From positions 1 through 64,000 of the forward strand of contig JAUJFZ010000006.1 in the NCBI GenBank assembly GCA_030441535.1: 64,000 nucleotides of DNA, written 5' to 3'. Source of the DNA: Betaproteobacteria bacterium LSUCC0117. Its GTDB lineage: Bacteria; Pseudomonadota; Gammaproteobacteria; Burkholderiales; Burkholderiaceae_C. This document shows positions 1 to 9,319 of this stretch, in pieces. Every line of letters starts with the position of its first letter. The first letter of the stretch is position 1. The notes beneath the pieces are model-generated. The model searched no databases, had not been told where the DNA came from, and saw nothing but the letters and a program-made list of their open reading frames with translations. A program made the translations under genes and the position numbers.

Positions 1-87
1 CTGGCCGACGAGCTCGACTACGTGGCCATGCCACAGGCAGCGACTGACTACATTCGCAAGTCTGTCTGGACACAGATAAAGCGTTAA
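1..87 (+). CDS. pstS: Phosphate-binding protein PstS, C-terminal end only
   Basis: The first 28 codons of the window read in frame to a TAA at 85-87 and end in a segment rich in Tyr, Val and Trp (LDYVAMPQAATDYIRKSVW), like the last helix of periplasmic phosphate-binding PstS proteins. Position directly upstream of pstC supports this. The rest of the gene, its signal peptide and any Pho box lie outside the window, so the assignment rests on the tail and on context. Confidence 0.8.
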   Translation: MADELDYVAMPQAATDYIRKSVWTQIKR

Positions 88-169
88 GCTGGCTCACACA
101 CCGGGTGCAGGGTGGCGTGTGGAGCACGTACACTAGGCACTCGGCTTTTGTTTGCTCGTCACCCAATTT

Positions 170-1171
170 ATGACTCAAACCACTTCACAACCCACCCGTG
201 ATGCGATTCTCGAAGACGCGAGCCGCATGGCGATTGTTCGGCGTCAGCGCTGGGAAGATCTGCTCTTCCACGGGGTCACCAAGTTCTTCGCAGCGACGGT
301 TTTGCTGGCTTTGCTCGGCATCATCGTGTCCTTGTTCGTACGGGCTTGGCCAGCCTTGGAGGGGTTTGGTTTTGGGTTCTTCACCAAGGTCGAGTGGGAT
401 ATTGTTAATGACGACTTTGGCGCGCTGATTGCGATTTATGGCACCGTCATAAGCGCAACGATCGCGCTCTTGATCGCGGTACCGCTCAGTTTTGGTATCG
501 CCTTGTTTCTCACGGAAACTTGCCCCGTGTGGTTGCGTCGTCCGCTGGGTATTTGTGTGGAACTGCTCGCGGGCGTCCCCTCGATCATCTACGGCATGTT
601 TGGCCTGTTCATTTTTGCGCCGCTGTTTGCCGAATATGGCCAACCCTTGTTGTCTGACACATTTGGTGAAATCCCTGTGTTTGGTGTTCTGTTTTCAGGC
701 GCTGAAATCGGCCTGGGCATTCTCACAGCAGGTCTGATATTGGCGGTCATGATTCTGCCGTTTATCGCCTCTGTCATGCGCGATGTCTTTGCGATCGTAC
801 CGCCCGTTTTGAAAGAGTCAGCCTACGGCATCGGCTGCACCACTTGGGAAGTTGTCACGCGCATCGTGTTGCCTTACACACGCGCCGGTGTCATTGGCGG
901 CATTATGTTGGGTTTGGGCCGCGCGCTTGGCGAGACGATGGCCGTGACCTTCGTGATCGGCAACGCGCACAAATTGAGCCCATCACTGTTTGGCCTCGGT
1001 AACTCAATCGCCTCGACGCTGGCCAATGAGTTTGCCGAAGCAGACAGTGAGCTGCACGTATCCTCGCTGTTTGCGCTCGGATTGGTGCTTTTCCTAATTA
1101 CCTTTGCTGTCTTGTCGGCCGCGAAATTTATGTTGATGCGTATGGAAAAGGCCCAAGGGAGCAAAACATGA
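170..1171 (+). CDS. pstC: Phosphate ABC transporter permease PstC
   Basis: Inner-membrane permease subunit of the high-affinity PstSCAB phosphate importer. The 333-aa product has a cytoplasmic N-terminus and six hydrophobic segments, with the first TM at about residues 35-55. The binding-protein-dependent permease EAA-type loop follows at about 216-250 (ESAYGIGCTTWEVVTRIVLP), where PstB docks. A TTG at 152 would add six residues, but the ATG at 170 gives the usual PstC N-terminus. The 82-bp gap after pstS contains a weak stem (cacac/gtgtg), typical of pstS-pstC intercistronic regions. The stop overlaps the pstA start by 4 bp (ATGA), implying translational coupling. Confidence 0.95.
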   Translation: MTQTTSQPTRDAILEDASRMAIVRRQRWEDLLFHGVTKFFAATVLLALLGIIVSLFVRAWPALEGFGFGFFTKVEWDIVNDDFGALIAIYGTVISATIALLIAVPLSFGIALFLTETCPVWLRRPLGICVELLAGVPSIIYGMFGLFIFAPLFAEYGQPLLSDTFGEIPVFGVLFSGAEIGLGILTAGLILAVMILPFIASVMRDVFAIVPPVLKESAYGIGCTTWEVVTRIVLPYTRAGVIGGIMLGLGRALGETMAVTFVIGNAHKLSPSLFGLGNSIASTLANEFAEADSELHVSSLFALGLVLFLITFAVLSAAKFMLMRMEKAQGSKT

Positions 1172-2067
1172 GTACCCCCGTAGCTTCAGCCAATCGCCCT
1201 GTGCGCGAAGTGGGGCCCAAGCAGGCATCGGCGCTGTATGCCGGACGCCTCCGCCGTAATCGTATCGGTCTGAGCCTGTCCATGCTGGCGATGGCGCTCG
1301 GTCTGGTCGCCTTGTTCTGGATCCTAGGTGTCCTGCTGTACAAAGGTTTTGATGCCATCAGCTGGTCCATGTTCGTCGAGTCAACACCGGCACCTGGTAG
1401 CGCTGGTGGTCTGGCGAACGCCATTTTGGGAAGCTTGCTCTTGGTTGCTGTGTCGGCTTTGGTCAGCACGCCGATCGGTATTTTGGCTGGCATTTACTTA
1501 TCGGAATATGGGTCCGCCACCCGTTTTGGCTCGGTCACTCGGTTCGTGACAGACATCATGCTGTCGGCACCGAGTATTGTTATTGGTCTGTTCGTTTACG
1601 CGCTTGTCGTAGCCCCCATGGGCTATTTCTCAGGTTGGGCGGGGTCAATCGCGTTGGCGCTGATTGCGCTGCCGGTCGTCGTTCGAACCACCGAAAACAT
1701 GTTGCGCTTGGTGCCTGCGCCGCTGCGCGAGGCAGCAACCGCCTTAGGTGCGCCCAAATGGCGGGTGTCGATGTCTGTCGTGCTGCGTGCTTCGAGCAGT
1801 GGTGTGATCACGGGCATTTTGCTGGCTGTCGCCCGTGTGAGCGGCGAGACAGCGCCGCTTTTGTTCACCGCGTTGAGTAATCAATTCATGAGCAGTGACA
1901 TGTCACAGCCCATGGCCAGTTTGCCTGTGGTGATCTACCAATTCGCGATGAGCCCCTACGAGGACTGGGTCTCGTTAGCCTGGGGTGGTGCGCTGCTGGT
2001 GACCTTTGCGGTGCTGACACTCAACGTCATCGCTCGCGTGGTTTTCCGGGACAAAAGCAAGGCTTAA
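1168..2067 (+). CDS. pstA: Phosphate ABC transporter permease PstA
   Basis: Second membrane subunit of the Pst importer, forming a heterodimer with PstC. The 299-aa product has about 40 polar residues, then six membrane spans, and the EAA loop at about residues 186-215 (REAATALGAPKWRVSMSVVL). A conserved SGETAPLLFTA segment follows, as in other PstA proteins. The start overlaps the pstC stop by 4 bp. Expression is expected to follow PhoB control from a promoter upstream of pstS, which is outside the window. Confidence 0.96.
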   Translation: MSTPVASANRPVREVGPKQASALYAGRLRRNRIGLSLSMLAMALGLVALFWILGVLLYKGFDAISWSMFVESTPAPGSAGGLANAILGSLLLVAVSALVSTPIGILAGIYLSEYGSATRFGSVTRFVTDIMLSAPSIVIGLFVYALVVAPMGYFSGWAGSIALALIALPVVVRTTENMLRLVPAPLREAATALGAPKWRVSMSVVLRASSSGVITGILLAVARVSGETAPLLFTALSNQFMSSDMSQPMASLPVVIYQFAMSPYEDWVSLAWGGALLVTFAVLTLNVIARVVFRDKSKA

Positions 2068-2107
2068 GGCCGCCCGCGCAATAATCAATGAAGTTGGAAA
2101 CAAGCTT

Positions 2108-2905
2108 ATGTCATTAATGAGTCACGCGTCTACCGAAGCCAAAGCGCCAGAGAAACTCGCGCTTGAAGTCAAAAATCTGAACTTCTTTTATGGCAAGTTT
2201 CAAGGTCTCAAGGATATTTCCCTTGGCATTGCTGAGCGCAAGGTGACCGCCTTTATCGGTCCCTCAGGATGTGGCAAATCAACCCTCTTGCGCACCTTCA
2301 ACCGCATGTATTCGTTGTATCCGGGGCAACGCGCTGCGGGCGAGATCAATTTCTACGGGCAGAACATTTTGTCGCCTAAACAAGATCTGAACTTACTTCG
2401 CTCGCGCATCGGTATGGTGTTCCAGAAGCCGACCCCATTTCCGATGTCCATCTACGACAACATCGCCTTTGGCGTCCGGTTGTACGAAAAGTTGTCTGCC
2501 AGTGAAATGGATGACCGGGTCGAGTGGTCGCTGCGCAAGGCCGCGATTTGGGATGAGGTCAAAGACAAGTTGACCCAGAGTGGTCTGTCTTTGTCGGGCG
2601 GTCAACAGCAGCGCCTCTGTATTGCGCGCAGTGTTGCTATCAAGCCGTCTGTGTTATTACTGGATGAGCCGACCTCGGCACTCGACCCCATCTCGACCGC
2701 GAAAGTCGAAGAGTTGGTGCACGAATTGAAAGAGGACTACACCATTGCCATCGTGACGCACAACATGCAGCAGGCAGCGCGGGTATCCGACTACACCGCG
2801 TATATGTATTTGGGTGAGATGATTGAGTTTGGTGATACCGAGCAGCTGTTCTTCAAGCCCAAGCGCTCGGAAACGGAAGATTACATTACGGGAAGGTTTG
2901 GTTAA
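2108..2905 (+). CDS. pstB: Phosphate import ATP-binding protein PstB
   Basis: ATPase of the Pst system; hydrolyses ATP on the cytoplasmic face to drive phosphate import and takes part in PhoR signalling with PhoU. Visible motifs are Walker A GPSGCGKST at about residues 51-59, ABC signature LSGGQQQR at about 162-169, Walker B VLLLDEPTSALD at about 181-192 and the H-loop in VTHNMQQA. Length 265 aa is normal for PstB. ATGs at 2108 and 2117 are both possible starts (MSLMSHAS). The gene ends 2 bp before phoU begins. Confidence 0.97.
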   Translation: MSLMSHASTEAKAPEKLALEVKNLNFFYGKFQGLKDISLGIAERKVTAFIGPSGCGKSTLLRTFNRMYSLYPGQRAAGEINFYGQNILSPKQDLNLLRSRIGMVFQKPTPFPMSIYDNIAFGVRLYEKLSASEMDDRVEWSLRKAAIWDEVKDKLTQSGLSLSGGQQQRLCIARSVAIKPSVLLLDEPTSALDPISTAKVEELVHELKEDYTIAIVTHNMQQAARVSDYTAYMYLGEMIEFGDTEQLFFKPKRSETEDYITGRFG

Positions 2906-2907
2906 TC

Positions 2908-3609
2908 ATGAGCGGAAAACACATTTCATCGCAATTCGATTCAGAACTAAACGCCATTTCCACCCGCGTGATGGAGATGGGCGGCGTGGTCGAGTTGCAG
3001 TTGCGCACGGCGATCTCGGCGTTGTCTGAGATGGATATAGACGCGGCCAACAACGTCATTGAGTTGGAAGCCGAAGTCAACAATTTTGAGTTGGAGCTGG
3101 ATCACGACATTTCATCAATCATTGGTCGGCGTCAGCCAACCGCGCGTGATCTGCGCTTGTTGATGGCCATGTCGCGCACCACTGGAAACCTTGAACGGGC
3201 TGGTGACGAAGTCACAAAGATGGCGCGTATGGTGCAATCGATCATTCAAAGTGGTGAAGCGCGCTCCTTGCCGACGTCGGAGCTCCGTTCCGCAAGTGAA
3301 TTGGCTTCGGGCCTGCTCCGTAAGTCTTTGGATGCGATCGCGCGTTTGGACATCCACATGGCGTTGAGCATCATCAAAGAAGACGATCTGATCGATCAAG
3401 AGTACAACGGCTTCTTGCGCAAGCTCATGACCTACATCATGGAAGACCCGCGCACCATATCCGCGTCCCTGAACCTGTTGTTTCTGGCAAAAGCCATTGA
3501 GCGGGTCGGTGATCACGCCAAAAATATCGCCGAATCAACGATTTATGTGGTGAAGGGTGAAGATGTGCGCCACTCATCACTTGAGAGCGTGGAATCGCTG
3601 GTCAAGTAA
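2908..3609 (+). CDS. phoU: Phosphate signalling regulator PhoU
   Basis: Cytoplasmic helical protein that links PstB activity to the PhoR kinase and restrains Pho regulon expression when phosphate is plentiful. The 233-aa product shows two tandem PhoU repeats (about residues 20-105 and 120-210) with the metal-binding acidic signatures, for example NLERAGDEVTKMARM and IERVGDHAKNIAEST. It follows pstB after 2 bp and precedes phoB by 14 bp, so the whole pst-phoU-phoBR set reads as one transcription unit. Confidence 0.96.
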   Translation: MSGKHISSQFDSELNAISTRVMEMGGVVELQLRTAISALSEMDIDAANNVIELEAEVNNFELELDHDISSIIGRRQPTARDLRLLMAMSRTTGNLERAGDEVTKMARMVQSIIQSGEARSLPTSELRSASELASGLLRKSLDAIARLDIHMALSIIKEDDLIDQEYNGFLRKLMTYIMEDPRTISASLNLLFLAKAIERVGDHAKNIAESTIYVVKGEDVRHSSLESVESLVK

Positions 3610-3623
3610 ACAGGCGACCGCAT

Positions 3624-4313
3624 TTGGCTACCAAACCGTCGGTTCTCGTCGTTGAGGATGAACCGTCAATTGCCGAGTTGATCGCGGTCAATCTGCGGCA
3701 CAGCGGGTTTCAGGTAACCGTGGTTCATGAGTGTGTTGCGGCCCAACACCTCATCGATACGGCGCTGCCAGATTTGTTGCTGCTGGACTGGATGCTTCCC
3801 GGTCAAAGTGGCGAGAGCCTAACCCGCCGGTTGCGCGCCAACGAACGAACCAGAGATTTACCGATTGTCTTGTTGACCGCCCGTGGAGACGAGGCTGACA
3901 AGGTCGCAGGCCTCAATGCAGGCGCCGACGATTACGTCACCAAGCCGTTTTCTACCCAAGAATTAATCGCACGATTGCGTGCGGTATTGCGTCGTCGTAT
4001 GCCAGCGCCATCGTCACCAACACTACAAGTTGGCGCACTCAGCATAGATGTCGGTGCGCATCAGGCGATCCATGCGGGCATCCCGCTCAAATTAGGACCG
4101 ACCGAGTTCAAATTGCTGACCTACTTCATGCAACACGTGGGACGCGTGCACTCTCGCGCCCACTTATTAGATGCTGTTTGGGGCAATCAAGTTGCGATTG
4201 AGGAGCGAACCGTTGACGTGCATATCAAGCGCTTGCGCGAGGGATTGGGTGAGGGTAGTCATTTGTTAGAGACGGTTCGTGGAGCCGGCTATCGGCTCAT
4301 CATTTCTGACTGA
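3624..4313 (+). CDS. phoB: Phosphate regulon response regulator PhoB
   Basis: OmpR/PhoB-family DNA-binding response regulator, 229 aa. The receiver domain (about 5-120) has acidic pocket residues after the first strand (VVEDEPS), the phosphoacceptor Asp55 in LLLLDWMLPG, and the conserved Lys in YVTKPFS. The C-terminal winged helix (about 135-228) carries the recognition segment EERTVDVHIKRLREGL. The start is a TTG at 3624; no in-frame ATG or GTG lies near enough to preserve the first receiver strand. The rare start may keep synthesis low. Location between phoU and phoR fixes the assignment. Confidence 0.95.
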   Translation: MATKPSVLVVEDEPSIAELIAVNLRHSGFQVTVVHECVAAQHLIDTALPDLLLLDWMLPGQSGESLTRRLRANERTRDLPIVLLTARGDEADKVAGLNAGADDYVTKPFSTQELIARLRAVLRRRMPAPSSPTLQVGALSIDVGAHQAIHAGIPLKLGPTEFKLLTYFMQHVGRVHSRAHLLDAVWGNQVAIEERTVDVHIKRLREGLGEGSHLLETVRGAGYRLIISD

Positions 4314-4354
4314 TTGCTTGTCGAAGTGCTGATTGGGCAGGGCATAATTCGGGC

Positions 4355-5674
4355 ATGATTACGCGCTTCTTTGAACTTGCCGCTCTGGGTTTAGGCGGTT
4401 GGGCCCTTGCCCGATTGCTGGGTCTCGTGGACGGAGCGACCATCATCGGCCCGCTGGTGGGTATCGGCTGTTGGGTGATTTGGGATGGTGTCCGTGCTAC
4501 TAAAGTGACGACATGGTTGCAATCTCGACGCTACAACCAACCACCCAAGCTTTACGGCGTTTGGGGCGATGTTGTCGAACGTTCTCGCAAAGCATTTCGA
4601 CGACTTCAGCGACGCGCACAAGATCGTCAAAGGCGACTTGAGGAGTTTTTATCCGCCATTCAGGCATCACCCAACGGGGTCATACTACTAGACGAGTTGG
4701 GTCGAATTGAATGGTCCAATCAAGCCGCTAGCGACCACCTTGGTCTCGACCCCCGACGTGACGTACGTCAATACATTCGGAATCTCGTGAGAAGCCCTGC
4801 CTTCGCGGCCTACGTTGCCAAAGGCGATTTCAGCGAATCGGTTTTGATTGAGGGGCCGAATGCCGCGCTTGATGCGCTCTCTGAAATTTCAATGCAGATG
4901 CATGCCTACGGTGATGGTCGGCATCTGCTACTTTCCAATGATGTCACTGCACTGAAGCGTGCAGAGTCCATGCGACGAGACTTTGTGGCCAACGTATCCC
5001 ATGAGATCAGAACTCCACTGACCGTGATTCGCGGTTTTGTCGAGACCCTTCAGTCCCTGCAGTTGTCGGAAGTCGAGCAGCGTCACTACCTCGAACTCAT
5101 GGGGCAGCAAGCCGCACGCATGGATTCGCTCGTGGTTGACCTGTTGACCCTGTCGCGCCTAGAGGGTAGCCCGCTGCCCACGGTGGGTGAGTGGTTAGAG
5201 GCTGACCAGTTGTGTACGCAAGTCGTAAGTGACGCCCGCGCACTCTCAGCGGTGATGGGCGAAGGCGAGCAGAACATTCTGGTGGAAACGGTGTCGGGTT
5301 ACCGGATTGCCGGCCTGCGCTCGGAACTACTCAGTGCGATGGGGAACCTGCTCAGTAACGCCGTTCGCTACACGCCAGTGGGCGGCGATATCCGTGCGGG
5401 CTGGCGTTCGTTGCCAGACGGCGGCATCGCCTTTGTTGTACAAGACACCGGCGGCGGTATTGCGCCCGAGCATCTACCGCGCTTGACCGAGCGGTTTTAC
5501 CGCGTAGATCGCAGCCGCTCGCGTGAAACTGGTGGCACAGGCCTTGGGCTGGCAATCGTTAAGCACGTTGCCCAACGGCACGGTGGAGAGCTTCGCATCG
5601 AGAGTACCTTGGGGAAGGGGTCCGAGTTTGCGATTCATTTGCCCGCGCGACGGGTGAAGAAAATACCCGCTTAA
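4355..5674 (+). CDS. phoR: Phosphate regulon sensor kinase PhoR
   Basis: Membrane histidine kinase partner of PhoB, 439 aa. Two closely spaced hydrophobic segments at about 1-45 give almost no periplasmic domain, as usual for PhoR, which senses through the Pst-PhoU complex. A PAS domain follows at about 95-200. The HisKA box has the phosphorylated His216 (NVSHEIRTPL), and the HATPase domain has an N box (GNLLSNAVRYTP) and G boxes (DTGGGIAPEH, GGTGLGLAIVKH). The stop overlaps the convergent glycosyltransferase gene by 4 bp at TTAA (5671-5674). Confidence 0.95.
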   Translation: MITRFFELAALGLGGWALARLLGLVDGATIIGPLVGIGCWVIWDGVRATKVTTWLQSRRYNQPPKLYGVWGDVVERSRKAFRRLQRRAQDRQRRLEEFLSAIQASPNGVILLDELGRIEWSNQAASDHLGLDPRRDVRQYIRNLVRSPAFAAYVAKGDFSESVLIEGPNAALDALSEISMQMHAYGDGRHLLLSNDVTALKRAESMRRDFVANVSHEIRTPLTVIRGFVETLQSLQLSEVEQRHYLELMGQQAARMDSLVVDLLTLSRLEGSPLPTVGEWLEADQLCTQVVSDARALSAVMGEGEQNILVETVSGYRIAGLRSELLSAMGNLLSNAVRYTPVGGDIRAGWRSLPDGGIAFVVQDTGGGIAPEHLPRLTERFYRVDRSRSRETGGTGLGLAIVKHVAQRHGGELRIESTLGKGSEFAIHLPARRVKKIPA

Positions 5675-7425
5675 TCGAGCCGTTGGTAGACGTAGATCAC
5701 CTGACCGCGGTTATTCCACTGCCACACACCGCCTTTTAAGAACCATCCCTTCACATCCGTGTGATGGCCGTTGAGATTGTGGCGATCCGATGTCATGAGT
5801 AAATAGTCGCATGGCGCGTCCGTTTGCTCGGGGACAATGCGCCCCGCAACATGAGTCTGTAGCGCGCTGAGTTGAGATTGCGATAACCCCAGCGATGTGA
5901 TACAGGTTTTCGGCTCGACCATGCCCCTAACCTCACGGGCTAATGGCCCGTAGCTGAGGCCGTGATTCAAAAGGGGCAGCCACAACGTGGTCAGCAGCAA
6001 CCAGCACCAAACGCTGCCACCGGCTGATAACACCATGCTTTTCCAAATGGCTGGTTTTACAGACCGGGTGCGCCACCGGATAAGTGCTATCCAAATGGCT
6101 GTGCCGATCAAGGCGACGATCGTGGGAATTGCAGAGAATTCAGGCGCTAAATTGGGGGCAAGGCGCGCAATGTTCGCGGCCGGTTGCGCGGGATAGCCGG
6201 TATGCATCGCCAGCCAAATTACCCATATCAAGACCCCCGAGCCTGTAAAAAAAAGGAGCGCAAACCAGTCAATTAAGGCGGTAACGCGGCGCTTAAGCGT
6301 CGGGAGGGCAAAGGTCGCAAGCACCACCAGCGCAGGCAACGCGAGGATCATGGTGCGCGTCGGATCGGATGCCATGAGCGTTTGCACCAATGTGATGACC
6401 ACAACAGCTGCGGGTAGTGCGATGTGTGGCGTGCGCCACTGGCGACGCCATTGCCACAAGGCCCAGAGGGCAAGTGGCAGCGCTGGCCATGTAAACCACA
6501 AAACCAACTTAAACCAGCGGTACCAACCCAGACGGGGCTCTGTCGTGATCGCTAAGGGATAGCTGACGGGCGGTTGAATAAGCAGAACCGTTAGGCTGAC
6601 CACTGATACGGCCAATGCCCACGCGATTAATGTGTGGCGAGCGCATTGCCAGCGATTTAAAAACACCATCGCCAACCCCGAACCGACCAAGATGGAGAGA
6701 ATGAGAGCCAATGTAGGCTGACCACTCAAGGCCAAGCCTATCAACCCAAGCCCACCAAGAAGCGGCGGGCTGATATGTCGCCAAACCGAGGGGCGCTTCT
6801 GTGCCTCGTACGGCGTCGTGTTTGATACGCGCGCCATTTGCGCGATCGTGTGCGAGGCCGCCGCGATAAAAAATCCTGTAAAGGCCACACCGAAGACGTC
6901 GACAGCGGTCTCGTGCCCGATTTGGGCGAGGCCTAAACAACCGGCGAATATCAGCAACGCGGCGTCGGCCATGGCGCGCGCGTACCCACTGCGATTAGCC
7001 TGACCACCGAATGCAAATGCCACCGGTTGCGCCTTCGGCAGATGTGCCAAATGGTAGACGGCGTACCAAACGCTTGCAATGGCAGCAGCCAGCATCAGCG
7101 CAAAGGGAATGCGCACGACGACTGCAGGTCCCAAGGCTCCAAACCACTTGATGAACAGCGCGCCAACCCAGTAGGGTAACCAGCCATCGATGTCGGGCCT
7201 CAGACCGAGGAGTGTCGGCGAAAACCAGTCGCTGTGACCGTTCGCCAAAGAGTTCATGAGGCCGAAGCCAGCCCCATCCGCTTCTTTCCAGGGCTCGCGA
7301 CCGATGTAGCCAGGAATGACGTAGAACACCGACAACAGCACCAAGGCCCACCGGGGCAACCGGCGGACAGCTGCTTGCGTAACCAGGGCTGGGGAGGGCG
7401 GATTCACGGGCGGGCTAGCGGGCAA
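5671..7425 (-). CDS. ArnT-like membrane glycosyltransferase
   Basis: Polytopic protein of 584 aa with about 10-12 hydrophobic segments. It resembles the GT-C fold of lipid-linked sugar transferases (ArnT/PMT type), which move a sugar from a polyprenyl phosphate carrier to lipid A or protein on the periplasmic side. The first periplasmic loop after TM1 contains an acidic patch (GREPWKEADGAG), in the position of the metal or acceptor site of this fold. The C-terminal 100 residues form a soluble domain. Substrate cannot be told from sequence. It stands alone, convergent to phoR with a 4-bp overlap. Confidence 0.7.
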   Translation of the reverse strand: MPASPPVNPPSPALVTQAAVRRLPRWALVLLSVFYVIPGYIGREPWKEADGAGFGLMNSLANGHSDWFSPTLLGLRPDIDGWLPYWVGALFIKWFGALGPAVVVRIPFALMLAAAIASVWYAVYHLAHLPKAQPVAFAFGGQANRSGYARAMADAALLIFAGCLGLAQIGHETAVDVFGVAFTGFFIAAASHTIAQMARVSNTTPYEAQKRPSVWRHISPPLLGGLGLIGLALSGQPTLALILSILVGSGLAMVFLNRWQCARHTLIAWALAVSVVSLTVLLIQPPVSYPLAITTEPRLGWYRWFKLVLWFTWPALPLALWALWQWRRQWRTPHIALPAAVVVITLVQTLMASDPTRTMILALPALVVLATFALPTLKRRVTALIDWFALLFFTGSGVLIWVIWLAMHTGYPAQPAANIARLAPNLAPEFSAIPTIVALIGTAIWIALIRWRTRSVKPAIWKSMVLSAGGSVWCWLLLTTLWLPLLNHGLSYGPLAREVRGMVEPKTCITSLGLSQSQLSALQTHVAGRIVPEQTDAPCDYLLMTSDRHNLNGHHTDVKGWFLKGGVWQWNNRGQVIYVYQRLD

Positions 7426-7450
7426 TCAAAGGTGGCAGGCACAAAACAAA

Positions 7451-7483
7451 ACAGCCGAACCAACGAAACATCGGTTCGGCTGT
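7451..7483 (-). terminator. Rho-independent terminator after rpmE2
   Basis: A perfect 11-bp stem (ACAGCCGAACC / GGTTCGGCTGT) with an 11-nt loop lies 17 bp past the rpmE2 stop. Read on the minus strand it is followed by a T-rich tract (TTTTGTTTTGT). This is the clearest intrinsic terminator in the window and separates rpmE2 from the glycosyltransferase gene. Confidence 0.85.
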
Positions 7484-7500
7484 TGCGCACGGTAGGCCAA

Positions 7501-7758
7501 TTACTTGGTCGTGCGGTTTGCGTAGCGGTTACGGAAGCGCTCAACACGGCCACCCATGTTGTCAACACTCTTCTGTGTACCGGTATAGAAGGGGTGTGAT
7601 TCGCTGGAAGTTTCCAGCTTGAACAAGGGCAATTCGCGGCCGTCGTCCATTTTGATCATTTCTTTTGTAGGCGCGCAAGAGCGGGTCACAAATTGGAAGT
7701 TGTTGGACTGATCCAAGAAGCAAACTTCACGGTAGTTGGGGTGAATGCCTTCTTTCAT
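7501..7758 (-). CDS. rpmE2: 50S ribosomal protein L31 type B
   Basis: Protein of the large ribosomal subunit, 85 aa. It starts MKEGIHPNYREVCFLDQ and has the FYTGTQK and VERFRNRY segments of the type B (C-minus) L31 family. Type A L31 carries a zinc-binding cysteine set; here only two isolated cysteines remain, so it is the zinc-independent paralogue. It lies downstream of rho in the same direction with a 127-bp gap, and ends before a strong terminator. Type B L31 genes are often zinc-regulated, but I saw no clear Zur site. Confidence 0.95.
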   Translation of the reverse strand: MKEGIHPNYREVCFLDQSNNFQFVTRSCAPTKEMIKMDDGRELPLFKLETSSESHPFYTGTQKSVDNMGGRVERFRNRYANRTTK

Positions 7759-7885
7759 GGCGTTTCTCTTTTCTGTAGGTCAGGTGCGGCAGCCTTGATC
7801 GTGCGGAATTGCCGAATCACACTTTTCGCAAAATTAAAAAGTTCAACCTCAGATTATCGCATGAAATCGCCTGAATTGGCCCTCT

Positions 7886-9148
7886 TTAGCCACCTCGACG
7901 CATCATGTCGAAGAATTCCGAGTTGTTTTTGGTTTGCTTCATGCTTTTGAGGACCATTTCCATGGCCTCAACTTCGTCCATGCTGTACATGAACTGGCGC
8001 AAAATCCGAGTTTTTTGCAGGATTTCGGGCTGCAATAGCATTTCCTCGCGACGGGTACCGCTGCGATTCAACTGGATTGATGGGAAGACGCGCTTCTCGT
8101 ATAAGCGGCGATCGAGGTGGATCTCGGAGTTACCGGTGCCCTTGAACTCCTCAAAGATCACCTCATCCATACGGCTACCCGTATCGACCAGTGCCGTTGC
8201 GATGATGGTCAATGAGCCACCTTCCTCGACATTACGTGCGGCACCAAAGAAGCGCTTAGGGCGTTGCAAAGCATTCGCATCCACACCGCCAGTCAGCACC
8301 TTGCCAGAGGAAGGCAGGACGTTGTTGTAGGCACGGGCCAGACGGGTGATGGAGTCCAGCAGGATCACCACATCTTTCTTCAATTCAACCAGCCGTTTCG
8401 CACGCTCGATCACCATCTCAGCGACGTGGACGTGGCGAGCGGCCGGCTCGTCGAAGGTCGAAGCGATGACCTCGCCATCGACCGTACGCTGCATTTCGGT
8501 CACTTCCTCTGGGCGCTCATCGACCAACAGGACAATGAGTTCCACATCGGGGTTGTTGGATGTGATCGCGTGCGCAATGTGCTGCATCATCACCGTTTTG
8601 CCGCTTTTGGGTGGCGCGACGATCAGTGCACGCTGACCTTTGCCAATCGGGGCAATGATGTCGATGACTCGGCCCGTGATGTTTTCCTCTGACTTGGTCT
8701 CTCGCTCCAAGCGCATCTGCTCTTTTGGAAACAGCGGCGTGAGGTTTTCAAACATGATCTTGTGTTTGTTGTCCTCCGGCGGCAAGCCGTTGATCTTGTC
8801 GAGCTTGGTCAGTGCGAAGTATCGCTCGCCGTCCTTCGGCGTGCGGACCTCGCCTTCAATCATGTCGCCCGTATGCAAGTTGAAACGACGGATTTGGCTG
8901 GGCGATATGTAGATGTCATCCGTGCTTGCGGTATAGCTTGTGTCGGGTGCACGCAGGAATCCAAAACCGTCTGGCAACACCTCAAGGACGCCATCAGCAA
9001 ACACCTGCTCGCCCCCGCGCGCGCGCTTTTTGATGATGGCAAACATCAGTTCTTGCTTACGCATGCGACCCGTATTCTCAATCTCGAGTTGCTCGGCTTG
9101 CTTGAGAACTTCAGAAATGTGGAGGGCTTTTAGCTCAGATAAATGCAT
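7886..9148 (-). CDS. rho: Transcription termination factor Rho
   Basis: Hexameric RNA helicase that ends transcription at C-rich, unstructured RNA. The 420-aa product has the Rho N-terminal helical domain (1-45), a cold-shock-type RNA-binding domain with the DGFGFLR motif at about 60-66, Walker A APPKSGKT at about 179-186, and the catalytic and R-loop segments DSITRLARAYN and LTGGVDANAL. Length matches the family. It has its own promoter and a C-rich leader of about 165 nt, consistent with autogenous attenuation. Confidence 0.98.
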   Translation of the reverse strand: MHLSELKALHISEVLKQAEQLEIENTGRMRKQELMFAIIKKRARGGEQVFADGVLEVLPDGFGFLRAPDTSYTASTDDIYISPSQIRRFNLHTGDMIEGEVRTPKDGERYFALTKLDKINGLPPEDNKHKIMFENLTPLFPKEQMRLERETKSEENITGRVIDIIAPIGKGQRALIVAPPKSGKTVMMQHIAHAITSNNPDVELIVLLVDERPEEVTEMQRTVDGEVIASTFDEPAARHVHVAEMVIERAKRLVELKKDVVILLDSITRLARAYNNVLPSSGKVLTGGVDANALQRPKRFFGAARNVEEGGSLTIIATALVDTGSRMDEVIFEEFKGTGNSEIHLDRRLYEKRVFPSIQLNRSGTRREEMLLQPEILQKTRILRQFMYSMDEVEAMEMVLKSMKQTKNNSEFFDMMRRGG

Positions 9149-9319
9149 AGTGAGTGGTCCGACCCGGGGGTCCTAAATGACAACAAAGGGGGCGAATCAA
9201 CGCCAAGTAGAAGGTGGGGGGATGACGCCAGACCGGGGGTAGGTCTGCGTGGTGCCGGTTGATACCGACTGCGGTCAACGCACGGGGACTGTTTTAGGTC
9301 AGGTGCGAATCCGGTTATA

